Numbered from the stretch's first letter, positions 1 to 10,163 are shown. The stretch: 64,000 nt of DNA from Pseudomonas saudimassiliensis (GCF_000939975.1 NZ_LK391969.1:2115953-2179952); one strand, 5' to 3'. Program-made: numbers and translations. Notes: generated by a model from the sequence alone, not told the origin.

Positions 1-324
1 GAGTGGTCGGCCGACGAGGTCTACCTGGGGATGCCCAAACCGGGCAGTGACGCCTGGATGACCCTCGACCTGCAGACCGGGGAAGTGTTCTTCGAAGCTA
101 CCGACCGCGGCTGGATCGCCTATGCCAACGACCTGCACAAGGGTCGGCACAGCGGCGCGGCCTGGAGCTGGTTTATCGACATTTTTGCGGGAGTCTGCGT
201 GATCTTCAGCCTCACCGGCCTGTTGCTGCTGCAACGCCAGGCGCGCAATCGCCCCAGCACCTGGCCGGTGACCGGCCTGGGCCTGCTGATTCCCGTGCTC
301 ATTGCCCTGCTGTTCATCCATTGA
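1..324 (+). CDS. PepSY-associated TM protein, C-terminal part (5' end outside window)
   Basis: The reading frame is open from the first base and ends at a TGA, so the start lies upstream. The visible 107 residues contain a beta-rich PepSY-like stretch (DLQTGEVFFEA), the LHKGRHSG signature that precedes a helix in PepSY_TM-like proteins, and two hydrophobic helices near the C-terminus (around FAGVCVIFSLTGLLLL and GLGLLIPVLIALLF). Such inner-membrane proteins often sit beside TonB receptors for ferric siderophores and are thought to help reduce or release iron. The next three genes (DUF2271, DUF4198, flavoprotein reductase) follow at short spacing on the same strand, which fits an iron-acquisition operon. 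The family call is fairly sure. The iron role is inferred from context. Confidence 0.75.
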   Translation, partial: EWSADEVYLGMPKPGSDAWMTLDLQTGEVFFEATDRGWIAYANDLHKGRHSGAAWSWFIDIFAGVCVIFSLTGLLLLQRQARNRPSTWPVTGLGLLIPVLIALLFIH

Positions 325-345
325 ATCCAATAAGGAGAAAAGTCC

Positions 346-855
346 ATGCGTAAAGGGTATCTGCTGCCGTTGGTCATGGCCCTGACGGCGCCTGCCACGG
401 CGACCGAGCTGACCGTTTCAGTCGAGGTGCCGCGGCTATCGGTAGCCGAATATCATCGCCCCTACGTGGCCATCTGGATCGAAAACGCCGACGGCCATGT
501 GGCTGACCTGGCGGTTTGGTACGACCTCAAGCTGGCGGACCGGGAAGGTGAAAAATGGCTCAAGGACATGCGCCAATGGTGGCGCCGCAGCGGCCGCTCG
601 CTGACCTTGCCGGTGGACGGACTGTCCGGCGCCACCCGCCCAGTGGGATCACACCGCATCGATATTCCTGCCGATCACCCGGCGTTGGCCAGCCTTGAGC
701 CGGGCGACTACCAGCTGCTTGTCGAGGCCGCCCGGGAAGTGGGCGGCCGCGAACTGGTGCGCCTGCCCTTCAGCTGGCCGGTGACCGAACCGACCGAGCA
801 CCAGGGCGGCGGCAAGAGCGAACTGGGCAAGGTTAGCCTCAGCCTGCTGCCCTGA
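346..855 (+). CDS. DUF2271 domain periplasmic protein
   Basis: This 169-residue protein starts with a cleavable signal peptide (MRKGYLLPLVMALTAPATA) and is otherwise a small beta-rich exported domain typical of DUF2271: the YVAIWIENADGHVADLAVWY core is followed by a WWRRSG motif and a GATRPVGSH turn. The ATG is preceded by a good AAGGAG ribosome site. It lies 21 bases after the PepSY protein and 35 before the DUF4198 gene, so it is very likely co-transcribed with them. DUF2271 proteins recur next to PepSY and DUF4198 genes in iron-regulated clusters. No enzymatic residues are obvious, and its biochemical role is unknown. A periplasmic accessory for metal or siderophore handling is the working inference. 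Confidence 0.8.
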   Translation: MRKGYLLPLVMALTAPATATELTVSVEVPRLSVAEYHRPYVAIWIENADGHVADLAVWYDLKLADREGEKWLKDMRQWWRRSGRSLTLPVDGLSGATRPVGSHRIDIPADHPALASLEPGDYQLLVEAAREVGGRELVRLPFSWPVTEPTEHQGGGKSELGKVSLSLLP

Positions 856-890
856 CCCGAACATCACCTCATTAAGGATAGAAACACGCC

Positions 891-1763
891 ATGCTGACGA
901 ACTTCACCCGCTGGACTACCCTGGCCATCGCCATCACCCTGCCCCTCTCGGCCCAAGCCCACCGGGCCTGGATGTTGCCGTCGACCACGGTACTGTCCGG
1001 CGATAACGCATGGATCAGCGTCGATGCCGCGGTCTCCAATGATCTGTTCTATTTCGAGCATCATCCGTTGGTACTCGAGGGCATCGGCCAGGCGCCGCAG
1101 CGCGGCGACCGCAACGCCCGGCCCCGGGCGCCCACCCGCCTGGTCATTACCGCGCCCGACGGCAAGGAAGTGCCCGCGCAGAACGGCCATGTTGGCAAAT
1201 ACCGCAGCGTGTTCGACGTGGAGATTGCCCAGAAAGGCACCTACAAGCTGGCCATTGCCGGCGGGCCGCGCCATTTCGCCCGCTACCAGCACGATGGCGA
1301 GGAGCAGCGCTGGATGGGCGACCTGGCCGACCTGACCGAAGCCGTGCCGGCTGAGGCCCAGGACCTGGAAGTCAGCCAGATGGAGTCGCGGATGGAGGTT
1401 TTCGTGACCTCCGGTGAGCCGACCACTACAGTCTTTGAGCCTACCGGCCGCGGCCTGGAACTGCAGCCCATTACCCACCCTAACGATCTGTTTGCCACTG
1501 AAACCGCGGAGTTTGTCTTCCTGCTGGATGGCAAGCCGGCCGCCGGCGTCGAGGTCAATGTCATTCCAGGGGGTATCCGCCATCGGGATGACCTCAACGA
1601 TATTCGCCAGACTACCGATGAAAATGGCAAGGTGGCCATCACCTGGCCCAGCGCCGGCTTCTGGTGGCTGGAGGCCAAGCTGGTGCAACAGGCTGGCGTG
1701 ACCGCCCCGGTGACCCAGCGGCGCGCTACTTACAGCGCCACCCTTGAAGTCCTGGCGCCCTGA
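891..1763 (+). CDS. DUF4198 domain periplasmic protein
   Basis: This 290-residue protein has a signal peptide ending near AQAHRAWMLPS. The mature N-terminal HRAWMLPS motif is characteristic of DUF4198 (NikM/CbiK-like, often metal-associated) proteins, where a histidine exposed at the mature N-terminus can bind metal. The C-terminal part (residues about 200-290) is an Ig-like domain with LDGKPAAGVEVNVIPGG and a TDENGKVAITW strand. A GATAG spacer follows AAGGA before the ATG. Its stop overlaps the next start in the arrangement TGATG, which implies translational coupling to the flavoprotein reductase. The family assignment is firm. Involvement in metal or siderophore uptake is inferred from operon context. 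Confidence 0.8.
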   Translation: MLTNFTRWTTLAIAITLPLSAQAHRAWMLPSTTVLSGDNAWISVDAAVSNDLFYFEHHPLVLEGIGQAPQRGDRNARPRAPTRLVITAPDGKEVPAQNGHVGKYRSVFDVEIAQKGTYKLAIAGGPRHFARYQHDGEEQRWMGDLADLTEAVPAEAQDLEVSQMESRMEVFVTSGEPTTTVFEPTGRGLELQPITHPNDLFATETAEFVFLLDGKPAAGVEVNVIPGGIRHRDDLNDIRQTTDENGKVAITWPSAGFWWLEAKLVQQAGVTAPVTQRRATYSATLEVLAP

Positions 1764-3085
1764 TGGAGTTACTGCCGTTGCGCCTGGTATGGGCCGCGCT
1801 GGCAGTCGCTGCCTGGCTGCTGCTGTGCTGGTATTGCCTAGGCCGCAAGGCGCTTCGCCCGGCGAGTCGCTCGGCCATTGGTTCTGAATGGTTAATCGGC
1901 TATGCCAGCCAGTCGGGCGCGGCCCGGGCAATCGCCGAACGCCTTGATGCGGCTTGCCGCGAACGACAGCTCCCGTCCATGCTGATGCCGCTCAATGGCG
2001 TCACACCGGCGATGCTCGCCAATCACTCCCGGGCATTGTTCGTGGTCAGTACCTACGGCGAAGGCGAAGCCCCGGACAACGGCGCTGGTTTCCTGCAGCG
2101 GGCCGGGAGCCAGCGGCCTGACCTGAGCCATCTGCACTATGCCTTGCTGGCGCTGGGGGATCGAAATTATGCCGATTTCTGTGGATTCGGTCGGCGGGTT
2201 GAGCGCTGGCTTGACCAAGCCGGTGCCACAGCTGCGCTGGAGTCGGGCACCGTAGACCGGATGGAGCCCGGCGCCCTGGAGCATTGGCATCGGCGGGTCG
2301 CCGCCTGGACGGGTTTGCCGCTGGAGAGCACCCCGTCCGGCGCTGCGATGACCCAGTGGACCCTGCTCGACCGGTTCCAGCTCAACCCCGGCAGCCCCGG
2401 GAACGCGGCCTGGCTGATCCGCCTGGCGCCGGCCGGGGCATTGCCGGAGTGGCAGGCCGGCGATCTTGCCCGCGTGCAGATCGGCGCTATCCAACGCACC
2501 TATTCCATCGCCAGTCTGCCGGAAGACGGGGTGCTGGAACTGATCGTGCGTCAGGTAACCGATGCGGATGGCAGGCTGGGACAGGGTTCGGGCTGGCTGT
2601 GCCGGCATGCCGAGCCTGGCAGTGTGGTGAATATTCAGTTGCAGTCCAATCCCGGCTTTCATTTACCGGACAGCGCCGCTCCAAGCATCCTTATCGGTGC
2701 GGGGACCGGGCTGGCCGGGTTGCGCAGCCTGCTCCGGCGGCGTCAGCATCTGGCCCGGCAGGACACCTGGCTGATCTTCGGCGAGCGCTGCCAGGTGCAT
2801 GATGTCTGGCTGGCCGATGAACTGGATGCCTGGGTCGCCCGGGAGCAGCTGGTGCTGGACAGGTGTTTTTCCCGGGCCGGTGATCAATCGGCGTACGCCC
2901 AGCACCGCTTGCGGGAAAAAGCGGATGAGCTGCGGCTATGGGTTGATCAGGGCGCCAGTATCCACGTCTGTGGCCGGCTTGCCGGCGTCGGCAGGGAAAC
3001 ACACCGGGTACTGCAGGAAGTGTTGAGCGCAGAGCAATGGCGGGCTCTTGAGGAGCAGCAACGCTATCGACGGGATCTATACTGA
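1763..3085 (+). CDS. Membrane-anchored flavodoxin/ferredoxin-NADP reductase-type diflavin protein (sulfite reductase flavoprotein alpha-like)
   Basis: This 440-residue protein begins with one membrane helix (about residues 6-26). A flavodoxin domain follows (GYASQSGAARAIAERL, STYGEGEAPDNG, ALGDRNYADFCGFG), then an FAD-binding beta barrel with the RTYSIAS flavin motif, then an NADPH-binding module with GAGTGLAGLRSLL and CGRLAGVG, ending in YRRDLY as in cytochrome P450 reductase-like proteins. It should carry electrons from NAD(P)H through FAD to FMN. Because it is anchored to the inner membrane and co-translated with DUF4198, and lies downstream of a PepSY protein, the likely acceptor is a membrane or periplasm-facing ferric or siderophore reductase rather than sulfite. 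No sulfite reductase hemoprotein gene is present nearby. Confidence 0.85.
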   Translation: MELLPLRLVWAALAVAAWLLLCWYCLGRKALRPASRSAIGSEWLIGYASQSGAARAIAERLDAACRERQLPSMLMPLNGVTPAMLANHSRALFVVSTYGEGEAPDNGAGFLQRAGSQRPDLSHLHYALLALGDRNYADFCGFGRRVERWLDQAGATAALESGTVDRMEPGALEHWHRRVAAWTGLPLESTPSGAAMTQWTLLDRFQLNPGSPGNAAWLIRLAPAGALPEWQAGDLARVQIGAIQRTYSIASLPEDGVLELIVRQVTDADGRLGQGSGWLCRHAEPGSVVNIQLQSNPGFHLPDSAAPSILIGAGTGLAGLRSLLRRRQHLARQDTWLIFGERCQVHDVWLADELDAWVAREQLVLDRCFSRAGDQSAYAQHRLREKADELRLWVDQGASIHVCGRLAGVGRETHRVLQEVLSAEQWRALEEQQRYRRDLY

Positions 3086-3182
3086 GGTCGTGCGCCGGAA
3101 CCTTACGGCTTCGGTGGCAGTCACAGAACCTGACCACCCGCTTGGCATGATCAGCGGTTCTTTTTAAAACAGGAGTGCATAC

Positions 3183-3341
3183 ATGGACATCATCAGAATT
3201 ATCATCGCCATTCTGCTGCCGCCGCTGGGCGTCTTTCTCCAGGTCGGGTTTGCCGGGGCTTTCTGGCTGAATATCCTGCTGACACTGTTTGGGTATCTAC
3301 CTGGCATCATCCACGCCGTATGGATCATTGCCCGCCGCTGA
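3183..3341 (+). CDS. YqaE/Pmp3 family small membrane protein (UPF0057)
   Basis: This 52-residue protein starts MDIIRIIIAILLPPLGVFLQ and ends in HAVWIIARR. It has two hydrophobic helices separated by a short loop, with the LLPPLGVFLQVG signature of the Pmp3/YqaE family and the matching FGYLPGIIHAVWII second helix. The ATG is set by an AGGAG ribosome site eight bases upstream. Family members are stress- or cold-induced membrane peptides in plants, yeast and bacteria that affect membrane potential or salt tolerance. The bacterial function is poorly defined. It sits alone between the reductase operon and the convergent suf operon. The short length is normal for the family. Confidence 0.9.
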   Translation: MDIIRIIIAILLPPLGVFLQVGFAGAFWLNILLTLFGYLPGIIHAVWIIARR

Positions 3342-3350
3342 CAGCGGCGG
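3332..3350. terminator. Possible terminator hairpin at the yqaE stop
   Basis: An 8-bp perfect GC-only stem (CCGCCGCT paired with AGCGGCGG) with a 3-base loop overlaps the yqaE stop codon and lies between yqaE and the convergent sufE. No T-run follows on either strand, so a simple intrinsic terminator is uncertain. Confidence 0.35.
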
Positions 3351-3441
3351 CGGCAGCAAACCTCCGGGTTCCTGCCCTGCACTGCCCCCGGCCTTTCCCG
3401 CGGGCAGTTTTCCTCTCACCCCAGAAGGACCACGTCAGGCC

Positions 3442-3861
3442 TTACTGGGCTTCGGCGGTGTCCCTGATGCGCTTGACCATGGCGCGCAGGCCGTTGCCCC
3501 GGGTCACGCTCAAATGCTTGAGAAGGTTGAGACGGGTGAAATAGTCCTCGATATCGAACGCCAGAATGGCCTCCGGCGTCTTGCCGTTGTAGGCCGCCAG
3601 TACCACGGCCAGCAAGCCCTTGACGATAAAGGCGTCGCTGTCGGCATCGAAATACAGCTTGCCATCGGCTGCCCGGCTGGTCAGCCAGACCTGGCTCTGG
3701 CAACCGCGCACAATGTTGTCGTCGGTGCGCTCACTGTCATCCAGGGGCGGTAGCTCACGACCCAGGTCGATGATGTACTTGTAACGATCTTCCCAGCTGT
3801 CAAAGAATGACAGGGTTTCGATGACGTCGTCGCTGCTGATTTCTGTGCCGAACTGGCTCAT
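3442..3861 (-). CDS. sufE: Cysteine desulfuration protein SufE
   Basis: This 139-residue protein matches SufE throughout. It has the RYKYIIDLGRELPPL helix, the acceptor cysteine Cys54 in NIVRGCQSQVWL, and the C-terminal NGLRAMVKRI helix. SufE takes persulfide sulfur from SufS and passes it to the SufBCD scaffold in the cytoplasm. It is the last gene of the minus-strand suf cluster, 21 bases after sufT, and its partner sufS lies two genes upstream. The length equals the usual ~138 residues. The key cysteine is present, so it should be functional. Confidence 0.95.
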   Translation of the reverse strand: MSQFGTEISSDDVIETLSFFDSWEDRYKYIIDLGRELPPLDDSERTDDNIVRGCQSQVWLTSRAADGKLYFDADSDAFIVKGLLAVVLAAYNGKTPEAILAFDIEDYFTRLNLLKHLSVTRGNGLRAMVKRIRDTAEAQ

Positions 3862-3882
3862 GCAAGGTCCTTGAGGTCGCCT

Positions 3883-4416
3883 TTAGAAAAACATACCGGT
3901 TGCGAGTTGCGCTTCTTCACTCATCATGTCGCGGCTCCACGGTGGGTCGAATACCAGGTCAACATGCACACTCTCCACGTTGGGCACCAGCCGCACGCGA
4001 TACTCGACATCACCGACCAGCACCGGACCCATGCCGCAACCGGGGGCCGTGAGGGTCATGCTGATATCCACCTTCTTGCGCTGCTGGTCGATGACCACCG
4101 AATAGATGAGGCCGAGGTTGACCAGGTCCACCGGAATTTCCGGATCATATACGGTTCCCAGCGCCGTCCAGACATCCTCTTCACGGATCTGGTCATCGCT
4201 CGCCGCAGGAAAGCTCAGCAGCTCAGGCTCAAGCCCCAGGCTTTCTGCATCGGTACCATCCACGCGGACCATCTGGCCGTTGTAGGTGACGGTGTAGTTG
4301 CCGCCGAGCGCCTGGGTAATGGTTACAAAGGTGTCTTTCGGGATCGTCAGTGGCGTGCCATCGGGAACCCGTCGCGCCGGGCAATCCGCCCGGGCGACAA
4401 CCATACGTCTTTCCAT
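3883..4416 (-). CDS. sufT: Fe-S assembly accessory protein SufT (DUF59/MIP18 family)
   Basis: This 177-residue protein has an N-terminal unique part of about 75 residues, followed by a DUF59 (MIP18-like) domain. Recognisable landmarks are TVYDPEIPVDLVNLGLIY, the reactive-cysteine motif TAPGCGMG, and DPPWSRDMMSEEA near the C-terminus. SufT proteins support maturation of Fe-S proteins under high cluster demand in several bacteria, probably in cluster delivery. The gene begins one base after the sufA stop and is followed 21 bases later by sufE, so it is inside the operon. The long N-terminal extension is typical of the SufT form rather than a bare PaaD-like DUF59 protein. Confidence 0.9.
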   Translation of the reverse strand: MERRMVVARADCPARRVPDGTPLTIPKDTFVTITQALGGNYTVTYNGQMVRVDGTDAESLGLEPELLSFPAASDDQIREEDVWTALGTVYDPEIPVDLVNLGLIYSVVIDQQRKKVDISMTLTAPGCGMGPVLVGDVEYRVRLVPNVESVHVDLVFDPPWSRDMMSEEAQLATGMFF

Positions 4417-4417
4417 G

Positions 4418-4774
4418 TCAACTCACACTGAAGCTTTCGCCACAACCACACTGGTCTTTGACGTTGGGGTTAATGAAGCGGATCTGACGGTTGATACCCT
4501 CTTTCACCATGTCGATTTCAGTGCCGGAGAGGATCGCCAGACTCTCACGATCCACCAGCAGCTCGACCTGGTCATCCAGCTGGTAATGCAGATCCTCGGC
4601 AGCGCCCTGCTCCACCATGTCAATGACATACATGAAACCGGTGCAGCCGCTTTTCTTGACGCTGACCCGCACGGCCTTGCCCGGCTGGTTGCTCAACTGG
4701 CGCCGGAAGTGTTCGAGCGCAGCCGGGGTAACGGAGACCACCCGGCTGGTTGGATCAAATGATTCGACACTCAT
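4418..4774 (-). CDS. sufA: A-type Fe-S carrier SufA
   Basis: This 118-residue HesB/IscA-family protein has the three expected ligand cysteines, one in KKSGCTGFMYV and two in the C-terminal CGCG motif (DQCGCGESF). A-type carriers accept clusters from the SufBCD scaffold and deliver them to apo-proteins. It lies three bases after sufS and one base before sufT, so it is tightly co-translated. IscA and ErpA are close relatives, but the position directly behind sufS supports SufA. All metal-binding residues are intact. Confidence 0.9.
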   Translation of the reverse strand: MSVESFDPTSRVVSVTPAALEHFRRQLSNQPGKAVRVSVKKSGCTGFMYVIDMVEQGAAEDLHYQLDDQVELLVDRESLAILSGTEIDMVKEGINRQIRFINPNVKDQCGCGESFSVS

Positions 4775-4777
4775 ACT

Positions 4778-6031
4778 CTACTCCTCGACAAGGAACTGTT
4801 TCGCCTTGGCCAATGCTTCGAACAGACGATCGATATCGGCCCGGGTGTTGTAGAAACAGAAACTGGCGCGCACCGTACCCGGGATGCCCAGCTGATCCAT
4901 GATCGGCTGCGCGCAATGGTTGCCGGTACGCACGGCGACGCCCTGCTGGTCCAGCAGCATGCCCACATCGTGGGGATGGGTGCCGTCCATGAGAAAGCTC
5001 AGCACGCCGGTACGTTTGGCGGCGGTACCCACCAGGGTGATGCCGGGCATAGCGCGGGCCTTGGCCTCCGCGTACTCCAGCAGATCCTGCTCGTGGCGCT
5101 CGGCGCCATCCCGATCCAGGCTTTGCAGGTAGTCCACCGCCGCCCCGAGGGCAATCACCCCGGCGATGTCCGGCGTGCCGGCTTCGAACTTGTAGGGCAG
5201 CTGGTTGTAGGTGGTGCCGGCGAAACTGACCGTCTCGATCATCTCGCCGCCGCCCTGGTAGGGCGGCATGGCTTCCAGGATGGCAGCCTTGCCATAGAGC
5301 ACACCGACGCCGGTCGGACCGAACATCTTGTGCGCCGAGAATACATAGAAGTCGCAATCCAGCGCCTGGACGTCGACCTGGAGATGACTCATGGCCTGGG
5401 CCCCGTCGAGCAGGCAGAGGGCGCCCACCGAATGGGCCAGGCGTACTATTTCCTCCACCGGATTGACGCTGCCCAGGGCGTTGGATACGTGCCCACAGGC
5501 CACCATGCGTACCCGCTCATCGAGCATGCTTTGCAAGGCAGCCAGGTCTAGCGTGCCGTCATTGGTCACCGGGATAGGCTCGACGCTGGCACCCATCTGC
5601 CCGGCAATCATCTGCCACGGCACGATATTGGAGTGGTGCTCCATGGCCGAGACCAGGATGCGATCGCCTTCGCGCAGCTGGCTGCGCCCCCAGCTGGCCG
5701 CAACCAGGTTGATGCTCTCGGAGGTGCCCCGGGTCCAGATGATCTCCCGCGGTTCGGCGGCATTGATCAGCCCCGCCACCTTGACCCGCGCCTGCTCGAA
5801 CTTGTCGGTGGCCCGCTCGGCCAGGGCGTGGGCGCCGCGGTGGACGTTGCTGTTGTCCTTGCGATAGTAATCCACGATCGCCTGGATCACCGCCTCGGGC
5901 TTCTGGGTGGTGGCTGCGTTATCCAGGTAGACCAAGGGCTTGCCGTGCACTTCCTGCTGCAGGATCGGAAAGTCCTGGCGGACCTGCTCGGCGTTGAAAG
6001 CGGTGCGGCGCTCGGTGGCCAGATCACTCAT
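4778..6031 (-). CDS. sufS: Cysteine desulfurase SufS
   Basis: This PLP enzyme removes sulfur from L-cysteine to give alanine and an enzyme persulfide. The 417-residue frame, starting MSDLATERR, has the class V aminotransferase fold: YLDNAATTQKP near the N-terminus, the PLP lysine Lys235 in FSAHKMFGPTGVGVLYG, and the active-site Cys373 in RTGNHCAQP. The RTGNHCAQP form with a short loop marks the group II SufS type that needs SufE, which is encoded downstream. An in-frame ATG exists 42 bases further upstream, but the chosen start overlaps the sufD end by eight bases and matches family length. Confidence 0.95.
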   Translation of the reverse strand: MSDLATERRTAFNAEQVRQDFPILQQEVHGKPLVYLDNAATTQKPEAVIQAIVDYYRKDNSNVHRGAHALAERATDKFEQARVKVAGLINAAEPREIIWTRGTSESINLVAASWGRSQLREGDRILVSAMEHHSNIVPWQMIAGQMGASVEPIPVTNDGTLDLAALQSMLDERVRMVACGHVSNALGSVNPVEEIVRLAHSVGALCLLDGAQAMSHLQVDVQALDCDFYVFSAHKMFGPTGVGVLYGKAAILEAMPPYQGGGEMIETVSFAGTTYNQLPYKFEAGTPDIAGVIALGAAVDYLQSLDRDGAERHEQDLLEYAEAKARAMPGITLVGTAAKRTGVLSFLMDGTHPHDVGMLLDQQGVAVRTGNHCAQPIMDQLGIPGTVRASFCFYNTRADIDRLFEALAKAKQFLVEE

Positions 6032-7337
6032 AACGCATCTGCCCCAGCTCGTCGCCCTGCTGGCTCTCGCCAAACAGCGCGGTCAGGCGTGGACGCAGGT
6101 AGTCCTGGATGGCCTGCTCCGGCACCTGGTCGATCAGCTCGTTGATGAAGCCGAAGCTGAGCATGCGGATCGCATCGGCACGGGTCACGCCACGGCTCTG
6201 CAGATAGAACACCGAGGTGTCATCCAGCTGGGCAATGGTCGCGCCGTGGGCGCAGCGCACGTCGTCGGCGTAGATCTCCAGTTCCGGCTTGGTGTTGATC
6301 TCGGCAGTGGGCGATGTCAGCAGATTCTTGTTGCTGAGCTCGGCCAGGGTCTTCTGGGCATCCTGGTGAATGTGGATGCGCCCATTGAACACAGCCTTGG
6401 CCGAATCGCCGATGATGCCGCGGAACACCTCGTCGGTGGTGCAGTTGGGTACCCGGTGCTCCACGTTGGTGTGGTAGTCGATCAGCTGCTTGTTACGCGG
6501 CAGATAGACCCCGTTGAGCCCCAGGTGCGCGCCTTCGCCACGGTGGTTCACGTGGTAGTCGATACGCTTGAGCCGGCTGCCCTGGGCCAGGGTGAAGCCG
6601 AGGAAGCGCGCGTCCCGATGCAGGTCGATGTGCACCCCACCCACGTGCAACAGGTCTTCCTGCTCGAGGTTGATGCGGTAGTGCTGGACCTGCGCGTTGT
6701 TGCCCACGATCACTTCGGTGTGGCTGTTGACGAACAGGTTCTGCTTTTCGCTGCCGGACACGTAATGTTCAATCAGCTCGGCCTCGCTGTTGTCCTCCAG
6801 CACCACCAGTACCCGCTGGCTGCTGACCGCCGGCTGCGCTTCCGGAGTGGCAACGTTGAGTATATACACCGGCCTTTCCAGCCGCGCGCCACGGGGCACG
6901 TGCAGCAGGATGCCGTCAGCGGCCCAGGCGTCGCTCAGGGCGACGAACAGGTGCTCGGAGGTATTGGCAACCGTACCCAGGTGCTGGCGGATCAGCGCCT
7001 GCTGGCTAGCGTCCGCCTCGCTGAAACGCACTACCCCGGCGGGCAGTTCACTGGAATGCTCGCGGGAAAAATGCCCGTTGATGAAGACCAGGCGGGTGGC
7101 GTCCAGGGCAATCGGATCGATCGCCTGCTGCCAGGCGCAGTCGTCGACGCGGGCCCACTGGGCCGGGGTATCAGTCTGCAGCGGGTTCAGCGAGGTATAT
7201 TTCCATGCCTCGGTCTTGCGTGTCGGCCATTTGGCGGTCGACCAGACGTCAGTACCCCGCGCGCGCAGTTCAGTCAGCCACTCAGGGCTATGCTGCTCTG
7301 CGGCCAGCGTCAGGGCCTGTTGTTGAAAGTCGGACAT
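6024..7337 (-). CDS. sufD: Fe-S scaffold component SufD
   Basis: This 437-residue protein is the SufD partner of the SufBC2D scaffold. The C-terminal right-handed beta-helix core is clear: GRIHIHQDAQKT, SNKNLLTSPTAEINTKPELE, then DVRCAHGATIAQLDD containing the conserved histidine used for cluster assembly, and FYLQSRGV. It lies two bases after sufC and overlaps sufS by eight bases. SufD pairs with SufB and binds SufC ATPase. Length and motifs are normal. Confidence 0.95.
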   Translation of the reverse strand: MSDFQQQALTLAAEQHSPEWLTELRARGTDVWSTAKWPTRKTEAWKYTSLNPLQTDTPAQWARVDDCAWQQAIDPIALDATRLVFINGHFSREHSSELPAGVVRFSEADASQQALIRQHLGTVANTSEHLFVALSDAWAADGILLHVPRGARLERPVYILNVATPEAQPAVSSQRVLVVLEDNSEAELIEHYVSGSEKQNLFVNSHTEVIVGNNAQVQHYRINLEQEDLLHVGGVHIDLHRDARFLGFTLAQGSRLKRIDYHVNHRGEGAHLGLNGVYLPRNKQLIDYHTNVEHRVPNCTTDEVFRGIIGDSAKAVFNGRIHIHQDAQKTLAELSNKNLLTSPTAEINTKPELEIYADDVRCAHGATIAQLDDTSVFYLQSRGVTRADAIRMLSFGFINELIDQVPEQAIQDYLRPRLTALFGESQQGDELGQMRYE

Positions 7338-7339
7338 AG

Positions 7340-8089
7340 TCAGCCTTCTCCATTTTCCAGCCAGCCGTAGCCTTTGGCTTCCAGTTCCAGCGCCAGATCC
7401 TTGGTGCCGGATTTGACGATGCGGCCGCCGGCCAGCACATGCACGTAGTCAGGCACGATGTAGTCCAGCAGACGCTGGTAGTGGGTGACGACGATGAAGC
7501 TGCGCTTGCCGTCGCGCATGGAGTTCACGCCATCGGCAACCACCTGCAGGGCGTCGATGTCCAGACCGGAGTCGGTTTCATCGAGGATGCACAGGTCGGG
7601 CTCAAGCAGCATCATCTGCATGATCTCGTTACGCTTCTTCTCGCCGCCGGAGAAACCTTCGTTCACGCCGCGCTTGAGAAAGTTGGCATCCAGGTCAACA
7701 CGCTTGCTGGTTTCCCGGGCGAGTTTCATGAACTCGACCGCGGACAGCTCCGGCAGACCCTTGTGCTTGCGCATGGCATCCACGGAGACCTTGAGAAACT
7801 CCATGTTGCTGACGCCGGGGATTTCCACCGGGTACTGGAATGCCAGGAAGATGCCTTCGCGGGCGCGCTCTTCGGTATCCAGTTCCAGCAGGTCCTGGCC
7901 CTTGAAGAGTACGCTGCCGCCGGTGGCCTCGTAGCCGGGACGGCCGGACAGTACGTTGCCGAGGGTACTCTTGCCCGAGCCGTTGGGCCCCATGATGGCA
8001 TGGACCTCACCCGGATTGATCTCGATATCCAGACCCTTGAGGATATCCTTTTCTTCAACTTTCGCGTGCAACCCTTTGATCGATAACAT
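7340..8089 (-). CDS. sufC: SUF system ATPase SufC
   Basis: This 249-residue ABC-type ATPase has Walker A GPNGSGKST (Lys40), a Q-loop in FLAFQYPVEIPG, the signature FSGGEKKRNEIMQ, and Walker B with LCILDETDSGLDID. It is soluble with no membrane domain, as expected for SufC, which drives conformational change of the SufBD dimer during cluster assembly. It sits between sufB (50 bases upstream) and sufD (two bases downstream). The FLAFQYPVEIPGV sequence separates SufC from transport ATPases. Confidence 0.97.
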   Translation of the reverse strand: MLSIKGLHAKVEEKDILKGLDIEINPGEVHAIMGPNGSGKSTLGNVLSGRPGYEATGGSVLFKGQDLLELDTEERAREGIFLAFQYPVEIPGVSNMEFLKVSVDAMRKHKGLPELSAVEFMKLARETSKRVDLDANFLKRGVNEGFSGGEKKRNEIMQMMLLEPDLCILDETDSGLDIDALQVVADGVNSMRDGKRSFIVVTHYQRLLDYIVPDYVHVLAGGRIVKSGTKDLALELEAKGYGWLENGEG

Positions 8090-8139
8090 ATTTTACGCCT
8101 GATAATCTATATGGATTCTTCTTGCCGGCTCGCCGTGGA

Positions 8140-9576
<1,437 letters not shown>

Positions 9577-9682
9577 GGTATCACCTCGATCCTGCAGCCA
9601 CCGCCATGGCGGGGGTTGCACTGTGTGTCAGGCTGCAATACCTCTGCGGGTATTACTCTCTAGTTCGTACGGCGGTTGGCCG

Positions 9683-10162
9683 TCAGATGATGCGTTCCAG
9701 GTTCAAAGCGTCCTGGTTGATGGCGGCGCCCCTGTCCTGCCGGGTACGCACACGCTGAATGTCCTCACGGGAAACCAGGTCAGCAAGCGTAATATCACCG
9801 AGAAACTGGCGCAGACGCTCGCTCAGATCCGTCCATAAATAATGCGTCAGGCACACGTCGCCGTGCTGACAATCGCCCTTACCCAGGCACCGCGTCGCGT
9901 CCATGGAGTCGTTCACCGCTTCCACGATCTGCGCGACGTTGATCGCCGCCGCGCCGCCGGCCAAACGGTACCCACCTCCGGGCCCCCTTACACTCTCTAC
10001 CAGCTTGCTGCGCCGCAGCTTGGCAAACAGCTGCTCAAGGTAGGAGACGGAGACACCCTGGCGCAGGGAGATATCCGCCAGCGTGATCGGTCCCTGGTCC
10101 TCATGGAGAGCCAGATCCAGCATCGCTGTGACCGCGTAGCGGCCCTTGGTGGTCAGACGCAT
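9683..10162 (-). CDS. iscR: Rrf2-family Fe-S regulator IscR
   Basis: This 159-residue Rrf2 regulator has an N-terminal winged helix ([29 protein letters not shown]). All four [2Fe-2S] ligands of E. coli IscR fall at identical residue numbers: Cys92, Cys98 and Cys104 in a C-x5-C-x5-C pattern, and His107. It should sense cluster status and repress its own operon when holo. An IscR-type operator covers its promoter. Here it heads a suf cluster rather than the usual isc cluster, so one regulator would control SUF output directly. A perfect 14-base palindrome lies one base before the ATG where a ribosome site is expected. Confidence 0.95.
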   Translation of the reverse strand: MRLTTKGRYAVTAMLDLALHEDQGPITLADISLRQGVSVSYLEQLFAKLRRSKLVESVRGPGGGYRLAGGAAAINVAQIVEAVNDSMDATRCLGKGDCQHGDVCLTHYLWTDLSERLRQFLGDITLADLVSREDIQRVRTRQDRGAAINQDALNLERII

Positions 10163-10163
10163 A

